Part shown: positions 22,045-34,560 of the stretch, piece by piece
Layout: every line of letters begins with the position of its first letter
Numbering within the stretch: the first letter of the stretch is position 1
Assembly (NCBI GenBank): GCA_037176725.1
Contig: JAZBRS010000044.1
Location: 372,001 to 436,000 of the forward strand
DNA length: 64,000 nt
Origin: Posidonia oceanica
Taxonomy: Eukaryota > Streptophyta > Magnoliopsida > Alismatales > Posidoniaceae
Direction of reading: 5' to 3'
Notes under the pieces: model-generated
What the model saw: only the letters and a program-made list of their open reading frames with translations
Told to the model about the DNA's origin: nothing
Databases searched by the model: none
Position numbers and translations under genes: made by a program

Positions 22045-23574
22045 CAGAATCTTCCGGCGACGTGGATTTCCTCCGGTCTGCCCCCTCCTGTCCTTCAGAG
22101 CTCCGCCGCCCTCTCCTGTTTGCTCCAGGCCGCGTCACGCCGTGTTGACACCGCTCCGCCCTCCGTGCTACTTCGGCAAAGGCTCCCAGCACACTAGCGT
22201 CGCCCGAGCGGGCTTCCTCCACCGGCACCAAGCCCTGGTAGCCTCTGTGCTACAGTAGCTCTCCGTCCCCTTCCACTGTGCATTTATGTTTAGTTACCAT
22301 ACATATTTTACCAAAAATTGCATATTTGCCTTGCTGTTAGTTTTATTTGCTTTCCAGTCCTGCCATCGTTTAAGAATCATTTAAATCTAATTTAAAACCA
22401 TATGCAATTGCACAAAAAACTTACAGTTCTGCTAAATTGCATGTTAGTCCAACTACTGTGTATTTCTTTACTTTTCTTTTAATTTAAACCCAATATGTTA
22501 TTTTTTATTACTCTTAGGTCCTCTGCTATTACATTTCTTTAGCTTTTCTTTAATTCCAGCCCAGTCATTTATTTTATTTGCGTTTTAGTCCATTTCCAGT
22601 TCATTTTAAGTTTCTATTTTTTAATTTCCAGTCCTGCCATTTATTTTATTTGCATTATGGTCCTGTTGTTGTTCAAATGTAGTTTTTATTCTTTATTTTC
22701 CAGTCCAGCATCTTTTTATTTTGCACTTCAGTCCTTTGGTTGTTAAACTCATTTAATATTCTATTTTTACCTTATCACATTGCTTTTTGATCCTGTTTTT
22801 TATTTTATTTACAATCTAGTCCTCTGATCTGTTGTTAAATCATTTATTTTTCATCTTTTCTTTACTGCATTGCATTTTTAGCCCATGTTTTCTAATTTTT
22901 GCACATAGGTCCACTGTTTGCATTCACAGACCTTTCAAAAGCATATTTTACCATATAAAATTGCATTTTAGCCCTTGCATGTTTCAAAATTACATTCCAA
23001 TCCTCAGCATGTTTATAAAAATCATTTAAATGCATGTTTTACCTTATTAAATTGCATTTCAGACCTTGTATTTTATTAAATTGCATCCAGGCCCCCAAGT
23101 TTTCAAAAACCTTGCATATAAGCCCCTAAGTTTTCAAAATCCTTGCACTTAGGTCCTCAACTTTTTTAAAACTTGCATATAGGTCCTTAAGTTTTCTAAA
23201 AAGTCTTTCTTAGGTCCTTTTTGCATTTTTGCATGCATTGCACCCATGCATCATTGCATTTAGCACTCTTTGCACATACTTAAGTACTCCTAACTCCCAT
23301 ATGTGCGGGAGGACCAGTTTTGCACACCCTTAGGACCCCTTTTTACACTTAGATCCTTTCTTCTCCCTTGTTCTTGAGTCCTCTGCCTTGAAGCCTGCAT
23401 ATCTTCTGATCAGACCGCTGGATCTTCACAACCAAGTTACCCGGACGACCCCGGTGGAGCGTACTTCAATATAGACTAAGCATTTCTCAGATCAGGCTTC
23501 AGATCTCCAAGGTAAGTCCTCCTGAACTCCTGCACAGCATCTTTTGCACATCAGTTGCATTGCATGGCTTTTCG

Positions 23575-24040
23575 ATGCTTCGTTTCGCTTGTTTCTTGCA
23601 CCGTTTTACGTGCTTGCCTCGTTTCTCGCACCGTTTTGCATGTTTGCTTTGTTTCTCGCACCGTTTTGCGTGCTTCTTTTGTTTCTCACACCGTTTTGCG
23701 TGCTTGCTTTGTTTCTTGCACCGTTTTGCGTGCCTGCTTCATTTATTGCACCGTTTCGCGTGCTTGCTTTGTTTCTTGCACTGTTTTGCGTGCCGACTTT
23801 GTTTCTTGCACCGTTTCGCGTGCCTGCTTTGTTTCTTGCACCGTTTTGCATGCCGACTTTGTTTCTTGCACCGTTTTGCGTGCTTGCCTCATTTCTCTCA
23901 CAGTTTTGCATGCTTGCTTTGTTTCTCGCATTGTTTTGTGTGCTTGCTTTGTTTCTCGCACTGTTTTGCGTGCCTGCTTTGTTTCTTGCACCGTTTTGCA
24001 TGCCGACTTTTGTTTCTCGCACTGTTTCACGTGTTAGACG
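23575..24040 (+). repeat. 30-bp tandem repeat in solo LTR B (about 15 copies)
   Basis: The unit is about TTTCTCGCACCGTTTTGCGT plus GCTTGCTTTG. Spacing of 30 bp is constant (for example GTTTCTTGCA at 23591 and GTTTCTCGCA at 23621). Because 30 is a multiple of three, several frames stay open and give repetitive false proteins. Confidence 0.9.
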
Positions 24041-24741
24041 TTGTTTTCTCTTGCATGTCGCCTGCATCGCCTAGTTTTACCGATGTTTTGTTTTATCGCC
24101 TGCATTTGCATTAGGGCAGTGATGCTTACTACCTGGAGTTCTCACGGACTAGGGTTCGCCCGATTCGGAACACGGACAGCGCTGCTGAGCACTTAGATAG
24201 CACGTTTAATTCTTGCATGCATTTCATCACTTAGAGCACACCTATGAGCATTTAATTAGACATTCATGGCACTTAGGCATTCAAATCTGCATTTCCCTGC
24301 GTATGCGAGTGTAAGCCTAGAAAGACCGATTTTCGGGCGTGTCGGGGGTGCCTAACACCTTCCCCGCACGTAACTGGAGTCCTTGCCCAGTCTTTTGACC
24401 CGTAATGACCATATTGCCCTTATCCTAGGCATGAGTCATATCATTTGCATTCATTTGCATCTCTTTTCTTTTGCATTGCCCTGCTTTGCATCCTTTGCTT
24501 GGTTTTGCGTGTTTTTTCATGCATTACCCCAGTTTTCCTTGTCTCCCGACTTAATAGACACAGTGGCGACTCTGAATTGTCTTATCTTCTTCTTTTCTTC
24601 TCTTTTTTCCCTTTTTAAGTGTTTTCGAGTTAAGTCTTCCTTCTCGGACATAGCCGCTAATAGTAAGCCTGATTTTGATCGGTGCACGCGAGCTTTGGCA
24701 ATGTGCATGGACGATCTGAACACTGGGATTACTACACTGTC

Positions 24742-25401
24742 CAACTCTTCTTTCGATGCCAAGGGCGCTTCAGCTGTCCTCTGGTATCATCCCCCTAATA
24801 CCAGGGGCATCTTATTTTGCTGCCCTCGATATCTTCTTTGGTTTGGTAGTCCTAGCTACCCGGATGACATCCTTCACCATGTCAGAGTCTTTCCTTGGGC
24901 TGATAACCCAAACTATCCAGTGACGAGTCCGTCAACTCCTTGGGCTGATAATCCAAACTATCCGGTGATGAGTCTGTCAACTCTTTGGGCCGATAACCCA
25001 AACTATCCGGCGATGACTCATAATTCATTGCATCAGCATCGCATGTTAGGTAATAGTACCGGCATCACATGCTAGATAGCAACGTCTGCATCGCATACTC
25101 ACTACCACCGCATGTTTTCCCCAGTAGAGTCGCATCTCGCACCACATCAGCATGCATCGCCCACATCTCCCCCAACGGAGTTCAGTGCGACAAGCATTAG
25201 TGCAATTTTTGCATCATGCATCAGCATTGCATCATGCACTAGCATTTGCCTCTTCATACATCTGCATTCGGCAATGAGTCATGACTTTCGATGCATCCGT
25301 CGAATAAGTGACTCATGCCAACAGCGTTTGTGCTCTTGTCGGTGTCTGATGGGGTGTCATGTCTACCCTGAGCAGCGGCCTCAGTCCCCTTGACCTCGCT
25401 C
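24742..25401 (+). other. E1 3' UTR right of solo LTR B, with conserved hairpins
   Basis: Continues directly from 10240. It holds the second double-stem cassette (outer GATGCC 24755-24760 with GGCATC 24806-24811; inner CTGGTAT 24781-24787 with ATACCAG 24798-24804). Three short modules of the GATAACCCAAACTATCC type follow (about 24900-25015). Then come CATCGC/GCAT-rich sequence, a block CCCAACGGAGTTCAGTGCG shared with E3 at about 45938, and the hairpin at 25276-25314. No gene. Confidence 0.7.
25276..25314 (+). other. PPT-proximal two-stem hairpin with TGCATCCG loop (E1 copy)
   Basis: Outer stem GAGTCA (25276-25281) with TGACTC (25309-25314). Inner stem TTCGA (25287-25291) with TCGAA (25300-25304). 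Loop TGCATCCG (25292-25299). The E3 copy at 46063-46101 keeps the loop and changes both sides of the inner stem. Confidence 0.6.
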
Positions 25402-25414
25402 AAGGAGGGGCATC
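25402..25414 (+). other. E1 polypurine tract
   Basis: AAGGAGGGGCATC directly precedes the 3' LTR start TGTAGACACC. The same core occurs at the matching place in E3 and, on the minus strand, in E5. It would prime plus-strand DNA synthesis. Confidence 0.85.
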
Positions 25415-28123
25415 TGTAGACACCCCACTTTTAGTTGGAGAATTTCAAGAAGCTTGCTCAGAAGATGGCTCGGCGAATCTTGTTTCAAACCCTACCCAAA
25501 ACCAACTCAAAACCAACCATTCCCACTTTACAATTCAACCCAAACCCTAAAACAGCACCAATCCAACACTAAGCCTAATAGAAGCCCAGCCCACTGAGTT
25601 GCATGCTCAGTCACTGCGTGCAGAGGTGACTAGACTTGTCGCCACTCTGAGTGGTGATAGAGTTTGGCGCCACGGTAACCGACGACTCGACTGCAATTCA
25701 GACCACCGCCCAAGCCCATCCCGTGCGGCCGCTGCCGGCCGTCTCTTGCCACCCGTCCCGTCCGCACTTACTAGCTACACCGACTAACCGACAAAAACCA
25801 CTTACTCGGCATGACCTCCGTCCATTTCCCCGCTCTCACAGGCCACCCATCGGCCACTCCACCGGCCGCCTACCTCGATGACCTCGACATCCTCACCTAC
25901 GGCCCGCATTTACTTCCACTCCCTCACCGCTTATTCGGCCCGCGATATCCGGCCTTGTTCCAGCTCTCACGCCCCTCACTGTGCCTTTCTTCCTCGCGCC
26001 CAGAGCCGATCCATCCAACAAAACCTTCCAACTGCCAACAGAACCCAACATCGCTCCCATCGCTCATACACTTTCACACGCACTTGACTCTACAATTCAC
26101 TCCAAAGCAAGCAAGTGAGCGATCCCAGAGCCTTCCCAAGCTCCTCCCGTGCGATTTCGAGCGATCCAGAGCCTTTTCCAAGCCTCACCGAAGTCGTCTT
26201 CTTCAGTTCCAGCGACCCTCTCCGACTCCGTATGTCACGTTGGCGAGCCATAGAGGTAAATCCTCTACGCATTGCATGTTTAAGGGTCCGAGAAGCTTCC
26301 CAGACCTCTCCTCTTTCTTTTTATTTCTTTAATTTGCATGATGGCGCTCTCGACTGGCCCAACGGCCGACGACGTGCGGCAACGCCGGCGATACATCGGC
26401 GGAGGCAGGAAAGAGGCACGAGCCTCTCTCCTTAGCTTGTGAATGTCTCCTCGCACTCTCCTCCACACCACGAAGCTCCCCAGCCGGCTCCACGAGCCTT
26501 CGACCGCCTCTGTGGCCGAAGTTCAGCAAGCTTCGGCGGCGCAAAGTGGAGGAGGTGGGTGGACCTCCTCAGGCCACCATTTTCCACACCGAAGGTGTGG
26601 TTGGGTTCGTGGGAACGCCGTCTTACTTCCTCGATCCTCCCCGGTGCTTTAGGCTTCGCCCAGGCGGCGAATTATGGCGTTGAAGTCTGGTGAACTGACT
26701 GCCAGGCCAGCCACCAGCGTGAGCAGCTACTGACCTGCAACACCCTTGCCTGCTGGCCAGACTTTGAGCCGTTGCTCCGGCCGACTTAGAGTCCCATTTT
26801 GCATGATTGTTATGTATTTGTGTTCCTGGATGTTAGATCTGCATGTTCGTAAATTTAAGTTTCCTTCTAGCTTTGCTTTGGGTTCTTGGTTTGGCTTTGA
26901 ACTCGGCTGTTTGAGCTACTAGAGTTGCAGGTCTGTCGCCGGCTCAACCGGCGACTCGGCTGCAACTCGAGTCAACACTCCGGCCAACTTAAGGCCGTTA
27001 TATCTCGTGACCCATTTGTCCTTTTTTCAGTTTGAATGCATGCTCTTATTCCTGAATGTGCCGGCTTTAATTCTATGTGATTGGTTTTAATTTCTGCATC
27101 GTTTATCTACCTTGATTCTGGCAATGAAAGCCTCTGCTTGGGAACACTGTGCATGGCAGCGCCGCTTGGTTCAGCGGCAACCAGCCCTGGCGCCACTCAC
27201 TGTGGTGACTGGGTTGGCTGCTGCTCTCAGTGGCGGCCCGACTTGCAGTCCAGGTGGTGAGTGAGCCACCTGTTTGCCGCTTTGCCGCCTCATTTACCTG
27301 ATTTGTTTTTGCACTGATCTTGATGCTGAGCATTTTACCTGTGATTCCTAAGTTTTATTTTTCAGTTTCATATTGTTTTTTGCACCTCTTTTGTGGCTAT
27401 GATCGCTGCTGTGTGGGGAGTAGAGTCCGCGCCTCTGTTGCCTGCCCTACCGGCGACAGGCGTAGCCGCCTGTCCAGCTAGCGACTCATGCCCTGATCCA
27501 GACAGTGTGCTTAGCTACCTTTGTCGATGCCTTTCGTTTGTTTCAGTCAATGTTTCTGATTTCAGTTTCATTCCCCTTGTTGTTTATCGCCTCTTTACGA
27601 TGCTTTGGCTTTAATCAATCGTTTTCAAGCATGGTTTGCTAAGCTTCGCATGGTTTATAATTGCATCTTGCATATCGCCTTAGGGCGAATATAAATCGGC
27701 ATTAATTAGCCAACATTTGCCACACAAGAGCGGAAAAGCCAAGAAAGACCGATTCCTCGGGCATGTTGGGGGTGCTTAACACCTTCTCCGCACGTAACAG
27801 GAGTCCTTACCCTTTCTCTGGACCGCATTGACTTTGTGTCATATACATTTGGAGCGGATTGGCATGTTTTCTTATTGCTTGAGTTTTCTCACATATTTTC
27901 ATACGGTTTTCCTAGTCTTCCTGTTTTAATAGATTAGGTGGCGACTCCATGTCTTTGTTTTATTTTCCTTTGCGTTATTTGCTCGTTTTTTCGGTGTTTT
28001 CGAGTCGAGTTTTCTCCCCGAATTCACTACTGATTGTGGCTTTCCCCTCTCTTACGGCATGATCGCATCGCGAGCTGTGGCAGTGATGCGAGACCCGTCG
28101 TGGCCGAGCGCGGGACGGTCACA
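25415..28123 (+). repeat. E1 3' LTR (about 2.7 kb)
   Basis: Starts TGTAGACACCCC after the PPT and ends GGGACGGTCACA. It contains a C-rich block (about 25680-26640), conserved LTR text AGAAAGACCGATTCCTCGGG (27743-27762), the GGTGCTTAACACC hairpin (27767-27789) and TGGCGACTCC (27939-27948). Long frames inside the C-rich block have no recognisable domain. The candidate TSD right after it is ACTTG. Confidence 0.88.
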
Positions 28124-29349
28124 ACTTGTAAGTAAAGTGATCCCTTTTCTAGAATGATTGAAATATTTTATTAAAAATTACAAGCTTAAAGAAAAGAAAT
28201 CGAAAAACATAGTCAGCACAAAGAAGAAAAATAAAACAAGGCGAAAAGGAAAATAAAAAGGTGCAACTAATCAAAGAGATAAGAGGTCGGAACATTGTCT
28301 CAAACAGCAGCAAAAATAAATAAATCATATAGAGCAGTACAAGACCAAGCCAGGTTTAAATCAGACCTACTGCTCAGCCCATACCTTCCAAGCTGAAGCC
28401 TCCAAAAGATGATACATAGGCAAGCTAGTTTAAGATGTCCTACAACATGGTATATTTTAGTGTTTAATGAAAAGGGGAAAGGCTTTCTCCGAATACCAAG
28501 AATCTTTGAGAAAGATATATACCTATAAATAGACGTTTTTTTCTGAAAATTCAGTGGATGCAGAGAAGTAATACTACTTGGATAAAGTTCTCTATTGTGT
28601 TATATATACATATCAAGTTTTAAATAATGACCAAGCTGCTATGCTCGTATAGGATAAGGTAGAGATGGGATCTGTTTGGTGTTATGGGTATTTATGCTTC
28701 AGATTTTAGTGTCATGCTTGGATAAAAAGGAGAAGCAAATGAAATCAGTTCAACATAAGAAGAGAACATAAAAAAAAACGTAATCCTAGTGACTAAATCC
28801 TTCTGAAAGGAAATGTGTATAAAGTGATTTTTTTTCTATTAGAGATGTTGATCTCAACCATGCAGGCATATTTTAATAGTTAATTGAATGAACTTTTGTT
28901 TGGCTTTTAAGGGCCTAAAAATTCTTTGTTCTTGCCAAACCTAGGAGTCCTTCATAGATGTACAATTTCCATTGAAATGAAAATTTAATCGCAAGGTAAA
29001 TAACCATAATCATTAAACAAACTAGAAGGTTTCAACAAGAAATTAAAAAATGAACAGTGCAATATAGCTTGCATTGTGTGAAATATATAAGAAGTTACGA
29101 AAAAATATGACAAGGGTGATTCTAAACATGGTTCGTCAATGTTATTTTGTTGTAGTCTCTATATGTCCTCAATGTAAGTCATAAAATAGAAATGTCCTTG
29201 GCATAAAAACTGTAATTCCTAAAGGTAGATAACAAGGAAACAACCTAATAGGCTAATGCAATTTTCAAAACAACCAATAAGACCTCTAATTTTTAGAAAG
29301 ATTGAAAACACCCAAACTGATTGTAGATTTCCGCCACTCTTTGAAGCAA
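28124..29349 (+). other. AT-rich sequence between E1 and the CACTA element; no gene seen
   Basis: No long frame, RNA gene or repeat is recognisable in these 1.2 kb. It may be old intergenic or degenerate repeat DNA that received E1 and the CACTA element. Confidence 0.5.
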
Positions 29350-29350
29350 C

Positions 29351-30383
29351 ACTACTGGGGAAAATGGTGGCTATAAGCCTTTAGGTTTTACTAGATCAGA
29401 TATTCTCACAATTCCTATAAGAAATATGACATTCTCGAATAAAAAATTGGCAGTTAAAATTTTCAGAAAATAGTGAATTTTATTTTGTTCGTTGAACTTT
29501 CAAACCACCATGCTAGCAGACTTGCGTTCAATTAATCTAATTTAACTATACTCCTTTATCCTTCTAACTTCTAACAATGATCGTATATTTAGATTTAAGT
29601 TGTTTAAGTATAAAGTTCTAACTGTAACTGCATAATTCTGTGGGGAAAAAACACTCTTTGTATATCAAGAAAAAGTAGAACAAGGACAATAAACTTATTG
29701 TAGTAGGAATCTAGGATATTGATTGTATATCAAGAAGATTTGTGCAGCAAAGCAAAAAAAGAATATGAAATAAAAAGATAGCAGCCAAAGAGTACAGATA
29801 ATAATAAAACTATAATAGGATTCCATAACAAACAGACTAGGTACTCTAGTGACTACTGTTAATAGAATTCGAACTGAAACAGAGTGACAAATGTTGTTCA
29901 GCATATAGCTAAATCATTCATAGAACTACAAAATTTGAGGAAATCTCTAAACAAAAGGAAGAAAATATCAAGCAAAAGAGACAGTAGAAAAGAAAAAAAG
30001 ATAACCAGAAGGTTAAATTATCCAAGCACATAGGTTTAAACAGACTGAGAAAATCATGAGTTAACTCAAGCTCGACTAGCCAGATATGAATTTCTACATG
30101 TAGTAACAAATAATGGTATCAGAAAGCTCTAGCTGAGACCAAAAAACAAGCATAAGATTATCTATCCATTAGACAACGAGAGGGTATGTGAAAATATAAA
30201 ATGGGAGCTTCTTTAAATAACCATGCTTACAAAGTCTAAATACCAGTCCAAGCATAAGTCCAATAATACGGATCTAGAGGCCACAATTTGAACTAGGACA
30301 AAAAAAGTAACTTTACTTTGCAAATTACAATATATAGAAAAATGTAACAATATGTACAATAAAATGGAAGATAAAAGTATCAT
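29351..30383 (+). other. CACTA subterminal / 3' non-coding part
   Basis: AT-rich. It may hold the last exons or 3' UTR of the Transposase_24-like gene and the subterminal region. I cannot define exons here. Confidence 0.35.
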
Positions 30384-31518
30384 TACCAACTTAGCTCGAA
30401 GGTCATTGTGGCTTCTTGATCCGCTCGTAGAGTGAATTTCTTGCTTTCCGCGATTCGACTTCCCCGCCGTGGATCTTTTTTGGAACTCTGCATTTGTGGC
30501 AAAAAGATCACATAGTCCATTCCACCTAGTTTTAACATTAAACAACAATATATATGTTAATTCTTATATATACAACAATAAACAAACTTCAATTTAGTAT
30601 AAATGTTAATTACCTCTCCTGTGTACACCAATGTGGAGGAAATGCCTTGGCTGCCTGATAATCATCGTGAGGCTTAGGACATTTTGCCAATGCAACTGTC
30701 CTTGCCCTATAGTAAATATAGTTCATCATTTTCTTAATTAATTTTGTAAAAGGAACACGATAATCTTCCTTAATGTACCCAGGTGAAAGCGTAAACTTAC
30801 TCTGTATAAATCCAACATCAATGTTAATTTAATATACTAATTGCTTACACTAAAGATAAAGATAAGGATTATTTATTACCAATAGCACATCAAACATTCA
30901 TTCTTTCTCATCCAAATGCAAATGCGACCACCGGTACTCAATGGTTGATGCATAAGATCTAAAAATTATTGTGATCTCGAACGAGATCCTGTTACTCCTC
31001 TTGAAGTTACTGCATTTAAATCAAGTACAGAAAATAAGTAACATGTTGACTAACACCAAATTAAAAAGAAAAATGAATTACTCGTCTGACTCAAGCTTTA
31101 GAAGAGGTCGTGGTCCCTAAGAAACTTGAGCATATCCTCGTCCTTGTTGTTGTTCTTATTAATTTTCATTAAAATTACACATATGTCAGTAAGTATATTT
31201 AATATCAAGACTAAAAACTATAAATTCATTATATTAATTACCTACTGCTGTTGGAGGGGGAGGCAACTCAGGTTGGACCTGGTGTACAGCACTACTCTAT
31301 GGAGTAGTACTATACCTAATCACTGGAGGGGAGATGGGAGCCTCAACATAAGTGGTCGAAGGTGTCCACCCAGCTCCAGGTAGTGGTATACCATATGAAC
31401 ACATGTGCTCAATCAACTGAGCGTTGGTGAAAGTACTAGGATCGATCTCTCGATCCTCCGATGAACCACGTCCATCGGATCCACTAGTGCATCGACCACC
31501 TCTACCAAATCTGGCCAT
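30384..31518 (-). pseudogene. CACTA second gene: Transposase_24-like (Ptta/En/Spm, TNP1-type) protein
   Basis: Starts at 31518 with MARFGRGGRCTSGS, followed by a Pro-rich segment. A middle exon (about 30614-30820) reads SPGYIKEDYRVPFTKLI, then MNYIYYRARTVALAKCPK and PPHWCTQER. A GT-AG intron (30526-30613) joins it in frame to WNGLCDLFATNAEFQ, which leads into GKSNRGKQEIHSTSGSRS. The W..L...F..N..FQ..S..GKSNR......H..GSRS pattern is the hallmark of plant Transposase_24 proteins. A stop in the exon near 31118 and uncertain exon ends suggest decay. Confidence 0.72.
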
Positions 31519-31869
31519 CTAATATCGTAAACAATACATTAAAATATTCATGTAAGATTCATTTAATTTGCTGAATAAACAAGGAGTCAATATGAAAATC
31601 TTATCTGAATTTAAACAAGTTACTTGATGGTACTTACAAGCACAATAACAACGACAATGCTGAGTAAGAAAGCCATGACGAACCTGAATTTAAACTAAGT
31701 GGTTAGTTTTCTATATCATCTTAATTAGTTGGTATGTATCAAAATTCAAAAACAAAAACAGATCGATGTGTCACTATCAGTATAGATCTATAGAGTGCAA
31801 GTGCAAAAGGAGTTTACAAAGCAATATAAAGAAGGTATATACCAAAATGACAAAAAAATCTCCTTAGTC

Positions 31870-32882
31870 TTCAACACTATAGTCAACACTCTCTTCTTAT
31901 TCATTTTCTTCATCATCTTCACATTCATCTTCTACAAATGTTCCTTCTTCATCCTCAGGTTGCCACAACACTGAATTTGGTGGAATTATAGAGACTTGAT
32001 CAAGAGCATGGTCTACAACTATCGGTTGTCGAGGCTCATAATCAGGTTAATACAAGTCTTCAAACTCGTTAATTGTAGCTTCACCGGCCATAGCAATGTA
32101 GGCACGTGCTTTGATCTTCATCACACTGAAAGCTTCATCTTTCTTCCTCTTTCTTGAAACTTGAGGTACATAACAGACTTGATCAGCTTGTGAAATTAAC
32201 ACAAATGGCTCGAATCTCTTTAAGTACTTAGTTGGTATAACGTCTATAATATCATGCTTGAAGTCGTGTGTGACTCCCTCCTTAAGGTCATACCAATCAC
32301 AAAGAAACAATTTCACTTTATTTGCACTGGAATATTCCAACTCGATGATCTCTTTTACGATACCATAATAGTCAATATGGTTTTCTCCATAACATGATTC
32401 GTTCACCATAATCCCTGAATTTTGAGTAGTCAATCCCCCACCATATTCTTGTGTGTGAAATCAATACCCATTTGCAAAGCATGCTCCATACGACTTTACT
32501 TGGAAAATCGGACCATAAGCCAAGTCCTTTAAGAGCTTTTGCTTAGGATTAGGATCAAGTTGGTTTACATGACTTCTAAACCACTCCGGAAATGTCTTCT
32601 TGAATAAGTCCAAGATATCATCATCTTTTAGACTAGGACGGTCGACCATTAATTGTTCTCTGAATTGCCTGCAATTGAAAATTTATATCATAGTAAGATA
32701 ATACATTATTTAAATTTATTGAATGGACATATCGAGAAAGATAGCGATAAATACTCGACGAAGGGTTCGACTTCATCGCAATTGTCAAGAACATATAACT
32801 CTGCAGCTTATTTCTCGCTCCAGGTTAGTAGGCGTTCTTTCGCCTTTCCAAAGGGACAAGTACTAGAACAATAGACAGAAAG
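31870..32882 (-). pseudogene. CACTA TNP2-like transposase, 3' part
   Basis: An exon at 32755-32882 encodes AAELYVLDNCDEVEPFVE. A GT-AG intron at 32669-32754 joins it in frame to QFREQLMVDRPSLKDDDIL, PEWFRSHVNQL, YGACFANGY, TTQNSGIMVNESCYG, then VKLFLCDWYDLKEG and VCYVPQVSRKRK, typical of TNP2 C-termini. An acidic tail ends near 31880. Lesions: TGA near 32460, TAA at 32047-32049, TAA in the upstream exon near 32815. E3 is inserted at the right edge (TSD GAAAG). The family's enzyme cuts and joins CACTA ends. Confidence 0.85.
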
Positions 32883-34560
32883 TTTAGACACCCCGATTTG
32901 ACGCCACATCGTCGGCAGATTCTCAGGAGAAGTTTGCTCGGATTACAGCATGACGGACCCCACCATTTCACCCAAACCTAACCAAACATCCCAAAGCCTA
33001 CCCAAAACCCTCACACCACTAGTCCACATAGCCCAATGCCCATTGGTGGTCCAAACTCCTCGGAAACGGGCCTCGAATCCAATGCGTAAGGCCCTGTCTG
33101 GCCCAATTGCATGTTTCATGCACGGGTAGGTCCCGCATATTCAATGTGCGTTTTGCCCTAGGTCAGAGACCGTTGCAACCCACTTGAACTCACCGTGCAT
33201 TCGTCGTGGCCGGCTCGTGCCTGGATTCCGACGCTCGTCCTGTGGACCTAGATCACTAGGCTCCAGCCAGGACCCAACACCACCCTTCGGTCACACCCAC
33301 TCGACCCCACCACTCCGTTTGAAAACTTGCAGCCTACATGCGTCCGTACGGTATCGGCGACCGGACGAGGCTGATAGCACGGGCCTCCTTTCGACATCTG
33401 GCACTGCATGACCTTGCTGCACGTTGCCATGCCACCCTGCGCCTCGCTCCCATGCATGCCACCTCCTGCGGAAGCCAGTGGTTGCCAGGGCAAAAGACCC
33501 AACCACTCACACACTTCCGGCGGAAAAAATAGCTACTCTCTTCGACACTCTCTCGGCCATTTTTCGCTCAACTACTAGTATACAGAGCCCAGATACCTTG
33601 GCCGACCCTTGCCCACGCATCCCTGAGCCAGCCATCACCGACCTTGAGCCACAGCCTAGCCCAGCAACCACTGTCGAACCCCTGCAACCGTCACCCCGTG
33701 AGCCCTCACCGACCGGCCAAAGCACACCACAGCCAGAGCTCCTCAACCTTCCGGACATCACCCAAACATTCCCCGCACAGCAACCAACTCGTCCCGAGCC
33801 CACCGTGCCTCTGCCGTTGCGTCCATCACCGCCGCCACTCAAAGCCCGCCCGCGCAAGTCGCCGACGTTGTGGAGCCTGTTCCCGCACGAGCTCAAGTAT
33901 ATCACCCTCTCTTGAGCCTCGTGGCCTTCCCACATTGCTCCCCAGCCATCCAGTAGTGTTTTTCCCTTGCATTTCGTTGAGTTTGCTCTGTTTTGGGCTC
34001 GTTGTCTCCCGGTGATGGGTTCACCAGCCATGTGAGGCCGTTAGCCGTTGAGCACTGCAGGGGAACCTCCATCACCACCACATTGCATCACCAGACCTCC
34101 CTTTAGCCTCCACGCCCCTCACAGAGGGCCACGACCGCATCCCATGGGCTGCCGACCTTCCTCAGGGTCGGCGAACGCGTGCGTTTCCGACGGTGAGAGG
34201 TAGAGTTGGAGAAGGAGGTTCAGACGTGGTTTTCATGTTTTGATTGCATGTTTCCGAACTCTGATATGCATTCTTGCTTTCCCGATACATACTTGCATGA
34301 TTTGCATCGCCGGCGACACATGGTTTGGCGATGAAGTCTGGCCCTCGGACAGTCTGGTGGAACCGCGGGTTTCTCGTGCATTTTTTACAGTCCCAGATCG
34401 GACTTTGAGTCGATGTATCTCGCGATCTAGGCACTAATTTTTCAAACTAATTGCACAATTTTGTTCGTGGATGTATCCTCTCACTTTCCAGATCATTAGT
34501 TGCATGTTTTTTATCATCTGCATGGCATTTTTATGGTGATGAAAGTTCATTGTTGGAGAG

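Larger units (their letters stand above)
10241..24736 (+). mobile_element. Solo LTR B (about 5.75 kb) in the E1 3' UTR, split by E2
   Basis: Starts TGTTGACACTCC and ends GATTACTACA. Flanked by CTGTC at 10236-10240 and 24737-24741 (TSD). Removing E2 and one TSD copy leaves about 5751 bp, very long for an LTR. Its content parallels solo LTR A: a C-rich block (12050-13300), an AT/TTGCAT zone (22250-23350), the block CGGAACACGGACAGCGCTGC (24166-24185), a conserved hairpin (24339-24370) and TGGCGACTC (24564-24572). It also has an A-rich stretch (11150-11900) and a 30-bp tandem repeat (23575-24040). No coding region is recognisable, so I read it as a solo LTR. Confidence 0.82.
1..28123 (+). mobile_element. 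E1: Tat/Ogre-like Ty3/gypsy LTR retrotransposon, 5' end outside window
   Basis: Plus-strand element made of RNase H, integrase, an extra ORF, a long 3' UTR, a polypurine tract and a 3' LTR ending in GGTCACA. Two solo LTRs (1315-4757 and 10241-24736) interrupt it. Reading across each one and dropping one TSD copy restores continuous integrase sequence in the first case and continuous 3'-UTR sequence, matched in E3, in the second. Without the nested DNA about 10 kb of E1 is visible. The extra archaeal-type RNase H upstream of integrase, the very long UTRs and the giant LTRs are features of the Tat lineage (Ogre/Retand/Athila-like). The 5' LTR, gag, protease and RT lie beyond the left edge. The candidate TSD to the right is ACTTG (28124-28128) and cannot be checked against the left flank. 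Confidence 0.85.

Noticed and set aside
23544..24114. Overlapping ORFs of about 150-180 residues on both strands
   Set aside because: They come from a 30-bp tandem repeat, whose length keeps all frames open. The peptides are repetitive and match nothing known.
10241..24736. The span as a complete non-autonomous element and not a solo LTR
   Set aside because: The only internal LTR pair found is that of E2 with its own TSD. Outside E2 there is no PBS/PPT, and the contents match solo LTR A from end to end.
28124..29349. Cellular exons in the AT-rich gap
   Set aside because: No frame of useful length and no splice-consistent coding text was visible.
33424..33915. 163-residue Pro-rich ORF
   Set aside because: Lies in the E3 5' LTR. 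The matching frame in the 3' LTR (46659-47092) is interrupted, and no domain is seen.
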